A DNA stretch of 64,000 nucleotides from Formosa haliotis (GTDB lineage Bacteria > Bacteroidota > Bacteroidia > Flavobacteriales > Flavobacteriaceae): the NCBI RefSeq assembly GCF_001685485.1, contig NZ_BDEL01000001.1, positions 186,001-250,000 on the forward strand. Direction: 5' to 3'. Each line of letters opens with the position of its first letter. Positions within the stretch are counted from its first letter, which is position 1. Below the pieces are notes generated by a model, which saw only the letters and a program-made list of their open reading frames with translations, was not told the DNA's origin and made no database searches. A program made the position numbers and the translations under genes. Below, piece by piece: positions 35,522 through 46,100 of this stretch.

Positions 35522-36913
35522 TTACTTCCATCCACCACCAAGGGCTTCGTATAAATCGACAACATTTAATAATTTTTGAAGCTTACTTTCTACCACACTA
35601 AGTTCTGCATTTAATGCGGCTGCTCTAGCGGTTAAAAGATCTAAATATGTACCGTATCCGTAGTTTAAAAGTTCTTCGGAATTGGCTTCTGCATTTTTAA
35701 GTGCCACAACTTCTTGCTCTCTAAATACAATTTTCTTGTTTTCGGCATCAAACTTATATAAAGCGTTAGACACTTCGTTTCCGGCAATTAAAAGGGATTG
35801 CTCGAAATTTATCAAGGCTTGTTTTTGTTGGGCTTGAGACACTTCGTATTGTGTTTTAATACTTCGTTTATTGAAAATAGGTTGTGCTAAACCACCAACA
35901 ATATTGGCGAATATAGAATTTGCACTTATCCAATCTTTTAAATCTAAACTCTGAAATCCGCCAGAAGCTGTTAATGTTAAAGCCGGATAAAATTGACTTT
36001 TGGCAACATTCGTTAATTCGAAAGCATTTATTAAAGCATATTCTGCAGCCATAACATCGGGTCTGTTTCTAAGCAGGGCAGAAGGGACTCCTGTTTTTAT
36101 ATCAGAAGTTAATTCTTGGTTATCTAAGATTGTACGTTCTACAGATTGAGCACTTTTACCTAACAATAAATTAAACGTATTTTCTGTTTGATAAATAGCA
36201 GTTTCTATATCTATTTTTAAAGCGCTAGCATTCTTGTATTGTGCTATACTTTGGTCTACAGCCACCTGAGTAACCTGTCCAGCTTCCATTAAGGCTTTTA
36301 TAGTTTCTACACTTTTTTCTCTTACATCTATAGATATGTTGGTAACTTCAAGCTGAGCATCTAAAGCTAATAACTGATAGTATGTTGTTGCAATACTAGA
36401 AACCAACATGGTTTTAACCGCTCTATGTGCAGCAACAGATTGTAAGTAATTAGCATCGGAGGCCCGTTTAGCACTTCGAATTTTTCCCCAAATATCGGCT
36501 TCCCAAGATAGGTTTGCAGATAATTCAAATTGTTCTATCGACCCATTAAAAAATGAACCGAATTGACTGTTTTTAGAAAGTTCTTGATGCGTAGCGCTTG
36601 TATTTAATCCAACACTTGGCAGATACCCCGCTTTACCCTGTTTTGCATAAGCTTCTGCGGTTGCCATTTGTTGAATGGCCATTCTAATATCCATATTATT
36701 TTGCAGGCCTTCTTCAATATATTGATTCAAATACGGGTCTGTAAATAAATCTTTCCATGATACATCGGCCATAGATAAACTATCGGTAGATAGATTCTCG
36801 GTACGGTATAAATCGGGTGTTTCTTCAAACTCTGGCCGTTCATAATCTTTGGCTACAAAACAACTTTGTAAAGTTATCGCAGCAAAAAGTAAAACTCCAA
36901 ACTTATTTAGCAT
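35522..36913 (-). CDS. RND efflux outer-membrane lipoprotein (OprM/NodT type)
   Basis: Start chosen at the ATG at 36913, which opens a lipoprotein signal (MLNKFGVLLFAAITLQSC) and leaves 25 nt after the pump gene. A longer frame to 36952 would overlap the pump. The 463-residue protein has the duplicated TolC-like architecture: PDLYRTENLSTDSLSMADVS-type N-terminus, ADIWGKIRSAKRASDANYLQ, LLRNRPDVMAAEYALINAFE and the C-terminal GYGTYLDLLTARAAALNAEL. It forms the outer-membrane channel for the adjacent RND pump. Confidence 0.92.
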   Translation of the reverse strand: MLNKFGVLLFAAITLQSCFVAKDYERPEFEETPDLYRTENLSTDSLSMADVSWKDLFTDPYLNQYIEEGLQNNMDIRMAIQQMATAEAYAKQGKAGYLPSVGLNTSATHQELSKNSQFGSFFNGSIEQFELSANLSWEADIWGKIRSAKRASDANYLQSVAAHRAVKTMLVSSIATTYYQLLALDAQLEVTNISIDVREKSVETIKALMEAGQVTQVAVDQSIAQYKNASALKIDIETAIYQTENTFNLLLGKSAQSVERTILDNQELTSDIKTGVPSALLRNRPDVMAAEYALINAFELTNVAKSQFYPALTLTASGGFQSLDLKDWISANSIFANIVGGLAQPIFNKRSIKTQYEVSQAQQKQALINFEQSLLIAGNEVSNALYKFDAENKKIVFREQEVVALKNAEANSEELLNYGYGTYLDLLTARAAALNAELSVVESKLQKLLNVVDLYEALGGGWK

Positions 36914-36938
36914 ATTATGTTTTATAATTGATATCATA

Positions 36939-39900
36939 CTAGTGTTCTTCAATGTTATGTTCTACGATGGCTGGTTTACTAGATACTTTTTCTTGTAACC
37001 ATTGGAATAATATAAAAAGGATAGGTATGACGAATACACCTAAAAAGGTTCCTATAAGCATTCCTCCAGCAGCACCTGTACCAATAGATTTGTTTCCTTC
37101 GGCACCAACTCCTTGTGCTAAAACCAGAGGCATTAATCCTAAAATAAAGGCGAAAGAAGTCATTAAGATTGGACGCAAACGGGCTTTCGCACCATGTATT
37201 GCCGCACTCACAATATCTTCTCCATTTTTACGCCGTTGCAGTGCAAATTCTACAATAAGAATGGCATTTTTGGCGAGTAAACCAATAAGCATGATTAAGG
37301 CGATTTGGAAATAAATATTGTTTTCTAAACCTAAAAACTTCGTACTTATATAAGCTCCAAATACCCCAAAAGGAATGGAAAGTACCACGGCAAAAGGCAA
37401 TAAATAACTTTCGTATTGAGCACTTAATAAGAAGTAAACGAATAAAATACTTAAGATAAAAATAAACGTAGTTTGGTTTCCTGCATTAACCTCTTCTCGT
37501 GTTAAACCAGAATAGGCTATCGAATAATTACTTGGTAATTTCGCGGCTTCTTCCTCTATAATTCTAATGGCATCACCAGTACTAAATCCGTCGTTAGTAG
37601 CACCTGTAATGGTGGTTGAATTGAATAAATTAAATCGGGTTACAGACTGCGGACCGTACACTCGTTTTAAATTAACAAACTGAGTAATAGGAGCCATTTC
37701 ACCAGAATCGGTTCTTACGTACATGCTATTTAAAGCATTTACATCGGCACGATCTTCTGGTAAAGCTTGAATATAGACTCTAAATTGTTTTCCAAATCGG
37801 GAAAAATCTGAAGCATAAATCCCACCAATATACCCTTGTAGAGTAGAGAAGATACTATTAATAGGAACTCCTTTCTCTTTTGCTAAAGGCACATTCACTT
37901 CCATTTCGTATTGTGGATATTTTGTATTGAAGGAGGATTGTGCATATTTAATCTCTGGGTGTTTCATTAAAGATGCAGCAAAATCTTGGTTCATTTTGTC
38001 TAAGTCGGAAAACTCACCTCCAAATTTATCTAATAGGTTTACTTCAAATCCGGCAGAGTTACCAAAACCACGAATACTAGGAGGGGCAAAGAAAATAATA
38101 TTTGCTTCTGGCACTGCGGCTGCTATACCAAATAATTTTCCGGTAATAGCATTCGAAGACAGTGCATCATCTTCACGTTTGTCCCAATTTTCTAATTTTA
38201 TAATTCCGAAACCATAGTTTGTTCCAGAACCACTAATTAAGCTTCGTCCTTTAATAAAGTTAACACCTGCAACACCTTCTAAACCATTAATTCTGGAATA
38301 TAAGTCTCTAGCAACGGCATCGGTTCTATCTAAAGAAGATCCTGGAGGTAGCTCGATATTAGCAAAAATAATTCCTCTATCTTCATTAGGTACAAATCCT
38401 GTAGGCGTTGTTTTTGCAGCCCAAAAGATTCCAGCAACTGCTATGGCTAAAAGTAATACTGGCACCCATTTTTTTCGATATAAAAACTCAAGAGATTTTC
38501 CGTACTTAGTAACTGTGGCGTTAAATCCGCGATTAAAAAGTGTGTAAAAACGTTGTAAGGCATTCTTACCTTTTAGGTCTTCATCGTCTTTATGTGTTTT
38601 TAATAATAAGGCACATAATGCCGGACTTAAGGTTAATGCGTTTACAGCCGAAATTAAGATGGCGATAATTAAAGTAACACCAAATTGCTCGTAAAATACA
38701 CCTGTTGGACCTTGAACAAATGTTACCGGAATAAATACTGCGGCCATTACTAAAGTTATCGAGATAATAGCACCAGAAATCTCATTCATAGCCACTAAGG
38801 TGGCCGTTTTCGGATTTTTTTCGCCATCGTCCATTTTGGCATGTACGGCTTCTACAACTACGATAGCATCATCTACTACAATACCAATAGCAAGGACAAG
38901 AGCAAATAAGGTTAATAGGTTTATAGAATACCCAAAAACATTCAGGAAAAAGAAGGTTCCTATAATAGATACGGGTACTGCAATAGCTGGAATTAATGTG
39001 GATCGAAAATCTTGTAAAAAGATGAATACTACCAAAAATACCAGCAAAAAGGCTTCCAATAAAGTATGAACTACTTTTTCTATAGAGGCATTTAAGAATA
39101 AACTGGTATCGTAAGGAATAAATACCTTTAAACCGTCTGGTAAATCTTTTTCAACCGTACTTAATGTGGCTTTTATATTTTCAATAATCTCTTGGGCATT
39201 AGACCCTTTTGTTTGAAAAATTCCCATAAACACGGCAGGTTTCCCCAAACTCATCGCATTAGAAGAATACGATTGTGCATCTAATTCTATTTCGGCAACA
39301 TCGTCTAATTTAAGAAACTCGCCATTTCCTAACGCTTTAATTACGATATCTCCGTATTGTTGTTTTTCTTTAAAACGTCCGCTATAAGTTAAAACATAAG
39401 AGAATGCTTCACCGTTATTCTCACCTAAGGATCCGGCGGCAGCTTCTAAATTTTGCTCTTTTAAAACGGTCGTGATATCTGATGGAATTAAATTATACGC
39501 TGCTAATTTTTCTGGTTTTAACCAAATACGCATCGCATAATCTTGTTGTGAAAACACACTAACATCTCCAACACCACTAATACGTTGCATGGCAGGAATA
39601 ACGTTAATTTTTAAGTAATTCTGAATGAATGTTGCATCGTACTCATCATTTTCAGAATACATAGAAATAAACATTAATGCACTTGTTTCTTGCTTCTGGG
39701 TGGTAACCCCAGTGGCAATTACTTCTGCAGGCAATAATGGATTTGCTCTAGATACACGGTTCTGAACGTTTACCGCAGCAATATCGGAATCCATTTCTTG
39801 GTCGAAATATACCGTGATTTCTGCTGTACCATTATTAGATGCGGTAGAGGTAATGTAGGTCATGCCTTCTACACCGTTAATTTGTTCCTCGATAGGAATA

Positions 39901-40085
39901 ATAACACTCTCTAATACAGTTTCTGCATTGGCTCCAGGATAAGATGCACTAACCTTAATGGTTGGTGGTGCAATATCTGGATACTCTTCTACCGGTAAAC
40001 TCGTTATACTGATGACTCCAAGGAGCACTATGATAATAGAAATTACCGTTGAAAGTACAGGTCTTTCAATAAATGTTTTTAACAT
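36939..40085 (-). CDS. RND multidrug efflux pump, HAE-1 type (AcrB-like)
   Basis: A 1,048-residue inner-membrane transporter, the normal length for the family. Twelve membrane helices are arranged as 1+5 then 1+5, with two large periplasmic loops. The start MLKTFIERPVLSTVISIIIV is typical. The proton relay Asp pair in helix 4 is present (GIVVDDAIVVVEAV), as is the helix 10-12 region (ALIMLIGLLAKNAILIVEFA). It pumps drugs, bile-like compounds or metabolites using proton influx. It sits between its adaptor (13-nt gap) and its outer-membrane channel, forming a complete tripartite system. Confidence 0.95.
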   Translation of the reverse strand: MLKTFIERPVLSTVISIIIVLLGVISITSLPVEEYPDIAPPTIKVSASYPGANAETVLESVIIPIEEQINGVEGMTYITSTASNNGTAEITVYFDQEMDSDIAAVNVQNRVSRANPLLPAEVIATGVTTQKQETSALMFISMYSENDEYDATFIQNYLKINVIPAMQRISGVGDVSVFSQQDYAMRIWLKPEKLAAYNLIPSDITTVLKEQNLEAAAGSLGENNGEAFSYVLTYSGRFKEKQQYGDIVIKALGNGEFLKLDDVAEIELDAQSYSSNAMSLGKPAVFMGIFQTKGSNAQEIIENIKATLSTVEKDLPDGLKVFIPYDTSLFLNASIEKVVHTLLEAFLLVFLVVFIFLQDFRSTLIPAIAVPVSIIGTFFFLNVFGYSINLLTLFALVLAIGIVVDDAIVVVEAVHAKMDDGEKNPKTATLVAMNEISGAIISITLVMAAVFIPVTFVQGPTGVFYEQFGVTLIIAILISAVNALTLSPALCALLLKTHKDDEDLKGKNALQRFYTLFNRGFNATVTKYGKSLEFLYRKKWVPVLLLAIAVAGIFWAAKTTPTGFVPNEDRGIIFANIELPPGSSLDRTDAVARDLYSRINGLEGVAGVNFIKGRSLISGSGTNYGFGIIKLENWDKREDDALSSNAITGKLFGIAAAVPEANIIFFAPPSIRGFGNSAGFEVNLLDKFGGEFSDLDKMNQDFAASLMKHPEIKYAQSSFNTKYPQYEMEVNVPLAKEKGVPINSIFSTLQGYIGGIYASDFSRFGKQFRVYIQALPEDRADVNALNSMYVRTDSGEMAPITQFVNLKRVYGPQSVTRFNLFNSTTITGATNDGFSTGDAIRIIEEEAAKLPSNYSIAYSGLTREEVNAGNQTTFIFILSILFVYFLLSAQYESYLLPFAVVLSIPFGVFGAYISTKFLGLENNIYFQIALIMLIGLLAKNAILIVEFALQRRKNGEDIVSAAIHGAKARLRPILMTSFAFILGLMPLVLAQGVGAEGNKSIGTGAAGGMLIGTFLGVFVIPILFILFQWLQEKVSSKPAIVEHNIEEH

Positions 40086-40098
40086 ACTCTATGAATTT

Positions 40099-41226
40099 CT
40101 AGTTTTTAAATAATACTTCTATAGGTTTAGTAACCTCATCGAAAGGAACTTCTTGAGGGGTAATAACCATGTCGTTTCTTACTTTACCAATTCCGGAAGC
40201 AACAATTTTATCGTTAGCATTTAAACCAGATTCTAAAACATATAAACCATCTATAGATGCTTTAACTTTTATAATCGTATTTACCGTTTTATTATCTTCT
40301 CCTACTTTATAAAGCATGATGTTTCCTTGTTGTTCGTAAGTCGCTTTTTGAGGGACTACTATGGCATCTTCATAAACCACAGGAATTTGAATGGTACCAC
40401 TACTACCGTTAGAAATTAAACGATTTGGATTGTTAAAAACGGCTCTAAGACTTACGGTCCCTGTATTTTGATTGATTTGTCCAGAACTGGTTTGAATTTT
40501 ACCCTTTTCTGAATAGACACTTTTATTAGCCAAGATTAAGTTTACATCTGGGTAATGTGTTAATTTTTCTTCTAAGTTTTTCCCTTCGGTATTTTCTAGA
40601 AAGTCTAAGTACTGCGTTTCGTTTAAACTAAAAAAAGCATATACTTTACTAATATCGCTTACAATGGTTAATGGAGTAGGGTCGCTTGGACTAATTAAAG
40701 CACCTTCTCTAAAATTAATAGCACCCACATAACCATCTACCGGACTTTTAATTGTGGCATAGCCAATGTTTGCGTTAATAGCACTGTAACTCGCTTCTGC
40801 TTGAGCCAAATTTGCTTTGGCTGTTTGTAATTGTACAGGACTAATAATACCTTTTTCTACTAAAGGAATTAATTTTTCTACCTCAACTTGGGCCACATTA
40901 ACACGAGCTTTTGCAGCTCCAGCATCCTGACTCAAAGATTGAGTTTCTAACTTAAAAAGAACTTGTCCTTTTTTTACAGGTTCTCCTTCGTCTATTAATA
41001 CCTCTTGAATATAACCGCTCACTTTAGCTCTTACTTGGCTACTCACGATTCCACTAATGGTAGCAGGGAAATTTTGGTAAGCCGTTACTGTTTTGTTTTG
41101 TATTACGGTAACCGGAAAAGCAGGAGCTTGTTGTGGGGCTGACTGTTTTTCGGCTTCTTTTCCGCAACTTATTAAAGTTATGGCTATAAGAAATAGCGAT
41201 AATATCGTGTAATGTCTATTTTTCAT
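40099..41226 (-). CDS. RND efflux periplasmic adaptor (MFP) lipoprotein
   Basis: A 375-residue lipoprotein (lipobox LISC near residue 21). It has the lipoyl-type hairpin domain split by a coiled coil: RAKVSGYIQEVLIDEGEPVK, LVEKGIISPVQLQTAKANLA, IKSPVDGYVGAINFREGALI. The beta-barrel (ISKVYAFFSLNETQYLDFLE) and membrane-proximal domain follow. It bridges the RND pump and the outer-membrane channel. It is the second gene of the operon, 10 nt after the regulator gene. Confidence 0.93.
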   Translation of the reverse strand: MKNRHYTILSLFLIAITLISCGKEAEKQSAPQQAPAFPVTVIQNKTVTAYQNFPATISGIVSSQVRAKVSGYIQEVLIDEGEPVKKGQVLFKLETQSLSQDAGAAKARVNVAQVEVEKLIPLVEKGIISPVQLQTAKANLAQAEASYSAINANIGYATIKSPVDGYVGAINFREGALISPSDPTPLTIVSDISKVYAFFSLNETQYLDFLENTEGKNLEEKLTHYPDVNLILANKSVYSEKGKIQTSSGQINQNTGTVSLRAVFNNPNRLISNGSSGTIQIPVVYEDAIVVPQKATYEQQGNIMLYKVGEDNKTVNTIIKVKASIDGLYVLESGLNANDKIVASGIGKVRNDMVITPQEVPFDEVTKPIEVLFKN

Positions 41227-41236
41227 TAGTATCCTA

Positions 41237-41731
41237 TTAAATGTTTTGGTTGTTTATTTTTTCTTTTAAAATGGTAATGCTTTTTGTGGCTTCTTCTAAA
41301 AACTTGATGTTATCATTATGAAAATCTAGATTAAATGGTTTTTCATCATTTGGATCTTCATCGTTCACTGTTTTTTTGAATTGCTTTACTTCAATGTGGA
41401 TATCTTTTAAATTTTCCCAATTGGTTATAATCTCATCGATGTCCTGAATTATGGCATCCTGATTAAAAACAAAATATTTTTTTCGGTCGCCAGACTTCGT
41501 GAAATATTTAATTTTTTTTAAATCCTGTAAATGGTTTAAATGTGTAGAGATGGTACTTTTACTGGCACCTAGGTTAACCAAAAGATCATCGAAAGTAGAG
41601 CCTTTTTTTCCTGTAAGTATAATGAACGACAATATTCGTGCTGCTAAAGGCGCGATTTGAGAAACATGTTCAAAATGAACCCCAAGCTTTTCTACTAACC
41701 TTTTTTTTTCTTGAATGAGTGCTTCTGTCAT
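41237..41731 (-). CDS. GbsR/MarR-family regulator of the efflux operon
   Basis: Start at the ATG at 41731 (MTEALIQEKKRLVEKLG); the frame could extend 9 codons to 41758, but the -7 promoter box would then overlap the coding start. The 164-residue protein has a winged helix-turn-helix (GSTFDDLLVNLGASKSTIST, HLNHLQDLKKIKYFTKSGDR) and a C-terminal helical region, as in the GbsR branch of MarR-type repressors. It is the first gene of the operon, and a 9-bp inverted repeat overlaps its promoter, so it probably represses its own operon. The ligand is likely a pump substrate. Confidence 0.85.
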   Translation of the reverse strand: MTEALIQEKKRLVEKLGVHFEHVSQIAPLAARILSFIILTGKKGSTFDDLLVNLGASKSTISTHLNHLQDLKKIKYFTKSGDRKKYFVFNQDAIIQDIDEIITNWENLKDIHIEVKQFKKTVNDEDPNDEKPFNLDFHNDNIKFLEEATKSITILKEKINNQNI

Positions 41732-41755
41732 TTTGTATATTAATGATTTTGTATG

Positions 41756-41790
41756 CAAATATAAAGTTAGTTCGGAAACTACCGAACTAA
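41756..41790 (-). promoter_or_regulatory. Promoter with inverted-repeat operator of the efflux operon
   Basis: TTAGTTCGG (41767-41775) and CCGAACTAA (41782-41790) form a perfect 9-bp inverted repeat with a 6-bp spacer. Just downstream on the minus strand is TATATTTG (41763 to 41756), a match to the TAnnTTTG -7 box; the expected -33 position falls inside the repeat. A dimeric MarR-type repressor bound here would block RNA polymerase. The first gene of the operon encodes such a protein. Confidence 0.75.
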
Positions 41791-42010
41791 ACGAAGTTAA
41801 CTAATTGTTAAAAAAATAAAATATTATAACTTAATATAATTTAGAGGAACTCTTTGTTATTCATCTTGTTAATCGGTTTTAATTAGGTAGAAAAACAGAT
41901 GTTTGGCCTAATTTGACAAGGCCCTAAAAATGAAATAGAGGATAAAATGAGAAGAGGAAGACAGCTAGGTTATAGAATATAGTAGTCGGCTACCAAGATT
42001 ATAAAAACTT
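41791..42010. other. Intergenic, otherwise empty
   Basis: This is the remainder of the 359-base gap between the regulator start (41731) and the sprF-like gene end (42091). I see no coding frame or repeat outside the promoter/operator and terminator annotated on each side. Confidence 0.35.
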
Positions 42011-42041
42011 AAAAACCCCAAATTCGAAATTGAATTTGAGG
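42011..42041 (-). terminator. Terminator of the spr-type operon
   Basis: On the minus strand CCTCAAATTC (42041 to 42032) pairs with GAATTTGGGG (42025 to 42016), followed by TTTTT. It lies 50 bp past the sprF-like stop codon. Confidence 0.75.
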
Positions 42042-42090
42042 CTTTTCCCAAAAAAACACCATGAAGTGTGTATTGTATAAATGGAATGCT

Positions 42091-43032
42091 TTACATGGTA
42101 CATTTACATTCTCCAGGGCCTTGAAAAATATCCCAGCCTAGAGTGATCATATGGGTACCTGTATTATATCCAAAAAAGTCGTTAACGGTTACTTGGTATG
42201 AGTAAGCAAAATATAAGTTGTTTATTTTAACACCTGCCATTGGACCAACGTTTAGAGGCTTTAAAACTTGGTCGTTTAAAAAACGATACGATAATCCTGC
42301 CCAATAGTAACTATACGGAGTTTTGTATCTAAATTTTACGTTTAAATCTGTAGTCGACCTTCCGTCACTTTCGTAATATTGAATGTAGGTTGAAGGTTCA
42401 ATTTCAAATTCGCTATTTCTAGATTTTCTAAAAATATATCCCGCATAAACTTGATAGTTTCTTAAACGTGCAGGTTCGTTAGTATCGAAGATTTTAAGAT
42501 CTTTATTCACCACATTGTTAATATTTAAACTGATGTAGAATTCTTTTAAACGGTATAAAGCAGACACATCAAAATTGTGGTTTATGGTTTTACGGTCGTC
42601 TGTCACCGAGGCATCAGGACCGTTAAATTCGTTAACATCGATTCTAAAAGTATTCACGTTATACGAAATACCAAACGATAAAAAGCTATCGTTATCATAG
42701 TCTAAAGTTAAGTGATGCGCGAACGATACTTTTGCTCCAGATTGATTGGTGTATCCGTTTTTATCATTATAAATAAAGGCACCAACACCAGAACGTTTTC
42801 CAATACGCATATCGGCAGCTAATGATTGGTTATCGGGTGCATCTTTTATACCTACCCATTGTGTGAGTCCGTTGGCACGTATTTTAATATTTTCTCCAAT
42901 TCCGGCATAAGCGGGTGACAGGATAAAAGGGTTGTCTGCTAAATATTGTGTGTAAGTTGGTATTGTTAATTCTTGTGCGTGACTCATCAGCGAGAAAAGA
43001 CACAGCATTAAAATAAGATTAAATTTTTTCAT
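42091..43032 (-). CDS. sprF: PorP/SprF family type IX secretion membrane protein
   Basis: A 313-residue outer-membrane beta-barrel protein of the PorP/SprF family: signal peptide to SHAQ (residue 19), then the family start ELTIPTYTQYLADNPFILSP and AYAGIGENIKIRANGLTQWV. Repeated amphipathic strands follow (SGVGAFIYNDKNGYTNQSGA; LSFGISYNVNTFRIDVNEF). In Flavobacterium johnsoniae the SprF gene lies directly after sprB and is needed to bring SprB to the cell surface. Here the gene lies 73 nt after the giant SprB-repeat gene and before a terminator, so the symbol is given by family and position. Confidence 0.85.
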   Translation of the reverse strand: MKKFNLILMLCLFSLMSHAQELTIPTYTQYLADNPFILSPAYAGIGENIKIRANGLTQWVGIKDAPDNQSLAADMRIGKRSGVGAFIYNDKNGYTNQSGAKVSFAHHLTLDYDNDSFLSFGISYNVNTFRIDVNEFNGPDASVTDDRKTINHNFDVSALYRLKEFYISLNINNVVNKDLKIFDTNEPARLRNYQVYAGYIFRKSRNSEFEIEPSTYIQYYESDGRSTTDLNVKFRYKTPYSYYWAGLSYRFLNDQVLKPLNVGPMAGVKINNLYFAYSYQVTVNDFFGYNTGTHMITLGWDIFQGPGECKCTM

Positions 43033-43105
43033 GGTATGTAGGTTTTATTTTGGGGGTTTAATAAAACCCTGGTTGCTTTGGGAAACAACCAGAGTTTAGG
43101 TGTTC

Positions 43106-46100
43106 TTATCTGTAAAGGGTGAAATGCCCAACATATTCTTTTTGAGAAATTGTAAGATCGTTTAGGTTAATAGTATACCAGTAATCTCCTGTAGGTAGGT
43201 TACTTCCATTATACCTTCCGTCCCATTTCTCATTACTTTTAAGTACTTTAACTACACGACCGTAGCGATCTAATACTTTAGTTACAATGTTAGGATAAGC
43301 AGTGGCATTTATAGGTCCCCAAGTATCATTTTCGCCTGTACCATCAGGAGTGAAATAATTAGGAATTTCTATTTCTATAAAGGTACCAGGGATGATTAAT
43401 AATTGTATACAACCCATAGCATCTGTTACTTTAACTTCTATTGGACCACTTTCTGTTAACTTATACACGTTATTGCTACCATAGTCAACTCCGTTAAAGG
43501 AATAGGTATAGTCTTCTGTTCCTCCAGACACAATGGCTTCAATTTCATTTAAGTCTCCTTCTTTTACTTCTAATTCTAATGGCAGTGGGTTGTCTATAGT
43601 TAAAGTTAGGGTTGCAGAACAACCAGATAGATGAACCACTTCAATTTCGTAAGTTCCAGAAGCTAAGTTTGTAAAACTATTTTCGGTTTTATTAATTTCT
43701 CCGTCTATATAATAAGAAACAGCACTTTCAACCTCATCATCTACAATGATATGAGTTTGATTTATACCACAACCGTAAACCGTTTTTGCTACTGGGGCAA
43801 TATTAACAGGTGTTGCAATTGTAGTTTGTACTGTTGTTGTACATCCGTTAGCATCTTTTACATAAATGGTATATGTATTACCTCCTTTTAAATTATCGAA
43901 AATCAGCTGACCTTCAACAAAATTATTATCAGGATCTAAACTTGTGTAATATGGTGGTGTTCCCGAGTTTCTAATTATTTCGATTTCTATTGCAGCATTA
44001 TTTTCGTTAGCACAAGTTTCATCGTAAACTCTTAAAACACTTGCTTGAATAGGTGTTGGCTCTGTTACCGTTTCTGTGGTTTCAAAATAACAACCAGTTT
44101 CGTCATACACTCTTACAGTATAAGTTCCAGCCGTTAAGTCTGTGAATGTACTGTTTGTAGTTTGATCAAAATTAGGTGAAATAGCATAGGTGAAATTTCC
44201 TTGTCCACCAACGGCATTTGTAACGGTAATAGTACCCGAATTGTCTCCATTACACAGTACTTCTGTATGATCTACATCGGCAGATATTGGTGTGGTAGGA
44301 TCAATGTCTACAGCCACAGTTTTTATACAACCGTTAGTATGTTTAACCGCAATAGTATGTGTACCTACACTTAAATTTGTGAATACATTAGTCGAAGCAA
44401 AAGCACCTCCATTTAATGCATAGGTTACATCGGTCTTAACAGCATCTTCTACAGTTACCGTAACTAGGTTACCAGATGCATTAGCGGTACAGTTACTTTC
44501 TACAGTTGCTACTGGATTGAAGTCAATTCCTGCATCGATGTCGATGTTTAGAGGAATAATTTCACATCCGTTAGCATCTTTTATTCTGATGTCGTATTCT
44601 GAGCCACCTTTTAAGTTTTCGATAATAAATTGATTACCGGTTACTGGTTGGAAAGGCGTATTGTTAAGCTTAATCTCATAAGGCGCTGTTCCTCCAGAAA
44701 TATCAACGGTAATACTTCCATCTTGAGCTTTAAAACATACTTCGTTCGATGCCGTTGCAGTAGCATCTAATCGAGCTGTTGGCTGATTAATAATCGTTCC
44801 GTTAACTACAGTTTCGCATCCTAAAGTAGCATCTAGTACTTTAATAGTATACGATCCTGCTAATAAGTTAGAGAATGTATTAGATGTGACATACGTATAG
44901 TTTGGTGAAATAGCATATTGATAATTTCCTGAGCCACCAGTTGCAGTTACAGTAATTTCTCCTGTAGCATCTCCAAAGCAAAGCACTTCTGAAGCTACTG
45001 TTGTTGTAGCCGCTATTGGCGTTAATGCATTAATAGTAAATGGTTCCTCTTTAATACATCCAGAAATGTGTTTTACATACACGATGTAATCGCCAGGGGC
45101 TATGTCTGTGAATACATTAGATGTTGTATATGAAATACCATCTAGAGCATATTCTACTTCTGCTTTTTGGTCCTCATTTACAATCACAGTTACGGTATTA
45201 CCAATGGTATTATTATCACAGGTATCATCTACTATAACCTCTGGTTCTAGGATAACTCCAGAATTAACAATTATTGTAGAATCTGTAATGCTACAACCAT
45301 TAGCATCTTTTATTTGAACCGTGTATTCTGTAGCACCTTCAAGGTTATTAAATACATGATTGTTTGAAGTTACAGCCTCAAAAGAGCCACCGTTTAAACT
45401 AATTTCATAAGGCGCTGTTCCGCCGGCAATATCTACTGTAATACTTCCGTCGTTAGCTTGGTAACACATTTCGGAAGTTGCATTTATGGTTGCCGTTAAA
45501 GGAGCAGAAGGTTCGTTAATAACAATGTTATCTAGTATAACCTCGCAACCAATTTCGTCTTTAACCATTATTTGATAAATACCAGCACTTAAATTACTGA
45601 ATGTATTCGAGTTTTGTAAGTTGAAATCTGGAGAAATACCATACTGTAAAGTTCCTGTGCCTCCAGTTGCATTTACAACAATTTCACCATTAGTTTCTCC
45701 ATAACACAATACTTGAGACATTACGGTGTAATCTGCAACAATAGGTTCTAATGGATTAATTTCGAATTCCACTGTTTGTGTACAGCCGTTCGTGTGTTTT
45801 ACATAGGCCGTATGGGTTCCTACAGGAAGGTTTGTGAATTCATTAGTTGGTTGATAATTAATACCATCTATAGAATATTGCACACTGTCTTTAACATCTT
45901 CATTTACATTAATAATAATATCAGACTGTGGACCATTGTTATAACATGCTTCAACAATCTCAACCGATGGATTTAGTTCTACTGCAGCATCCATAAACTT
46001 TTGGGTATCGGAGCTGTCAGAGCTACAGTTGTTAACATCGGTTACCCAAATTTGGTAGAAGGTATCTCCAGATAACCCAGTGAAGGTATATTCATTCGTT

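Noticed and set aside
36952..39069. Plus-strand frames of 89-120 codons inside the RND pump gene
   Set aside because: Antisense shadows of the pump coding sequence, which has all family motifs on the minus strand.
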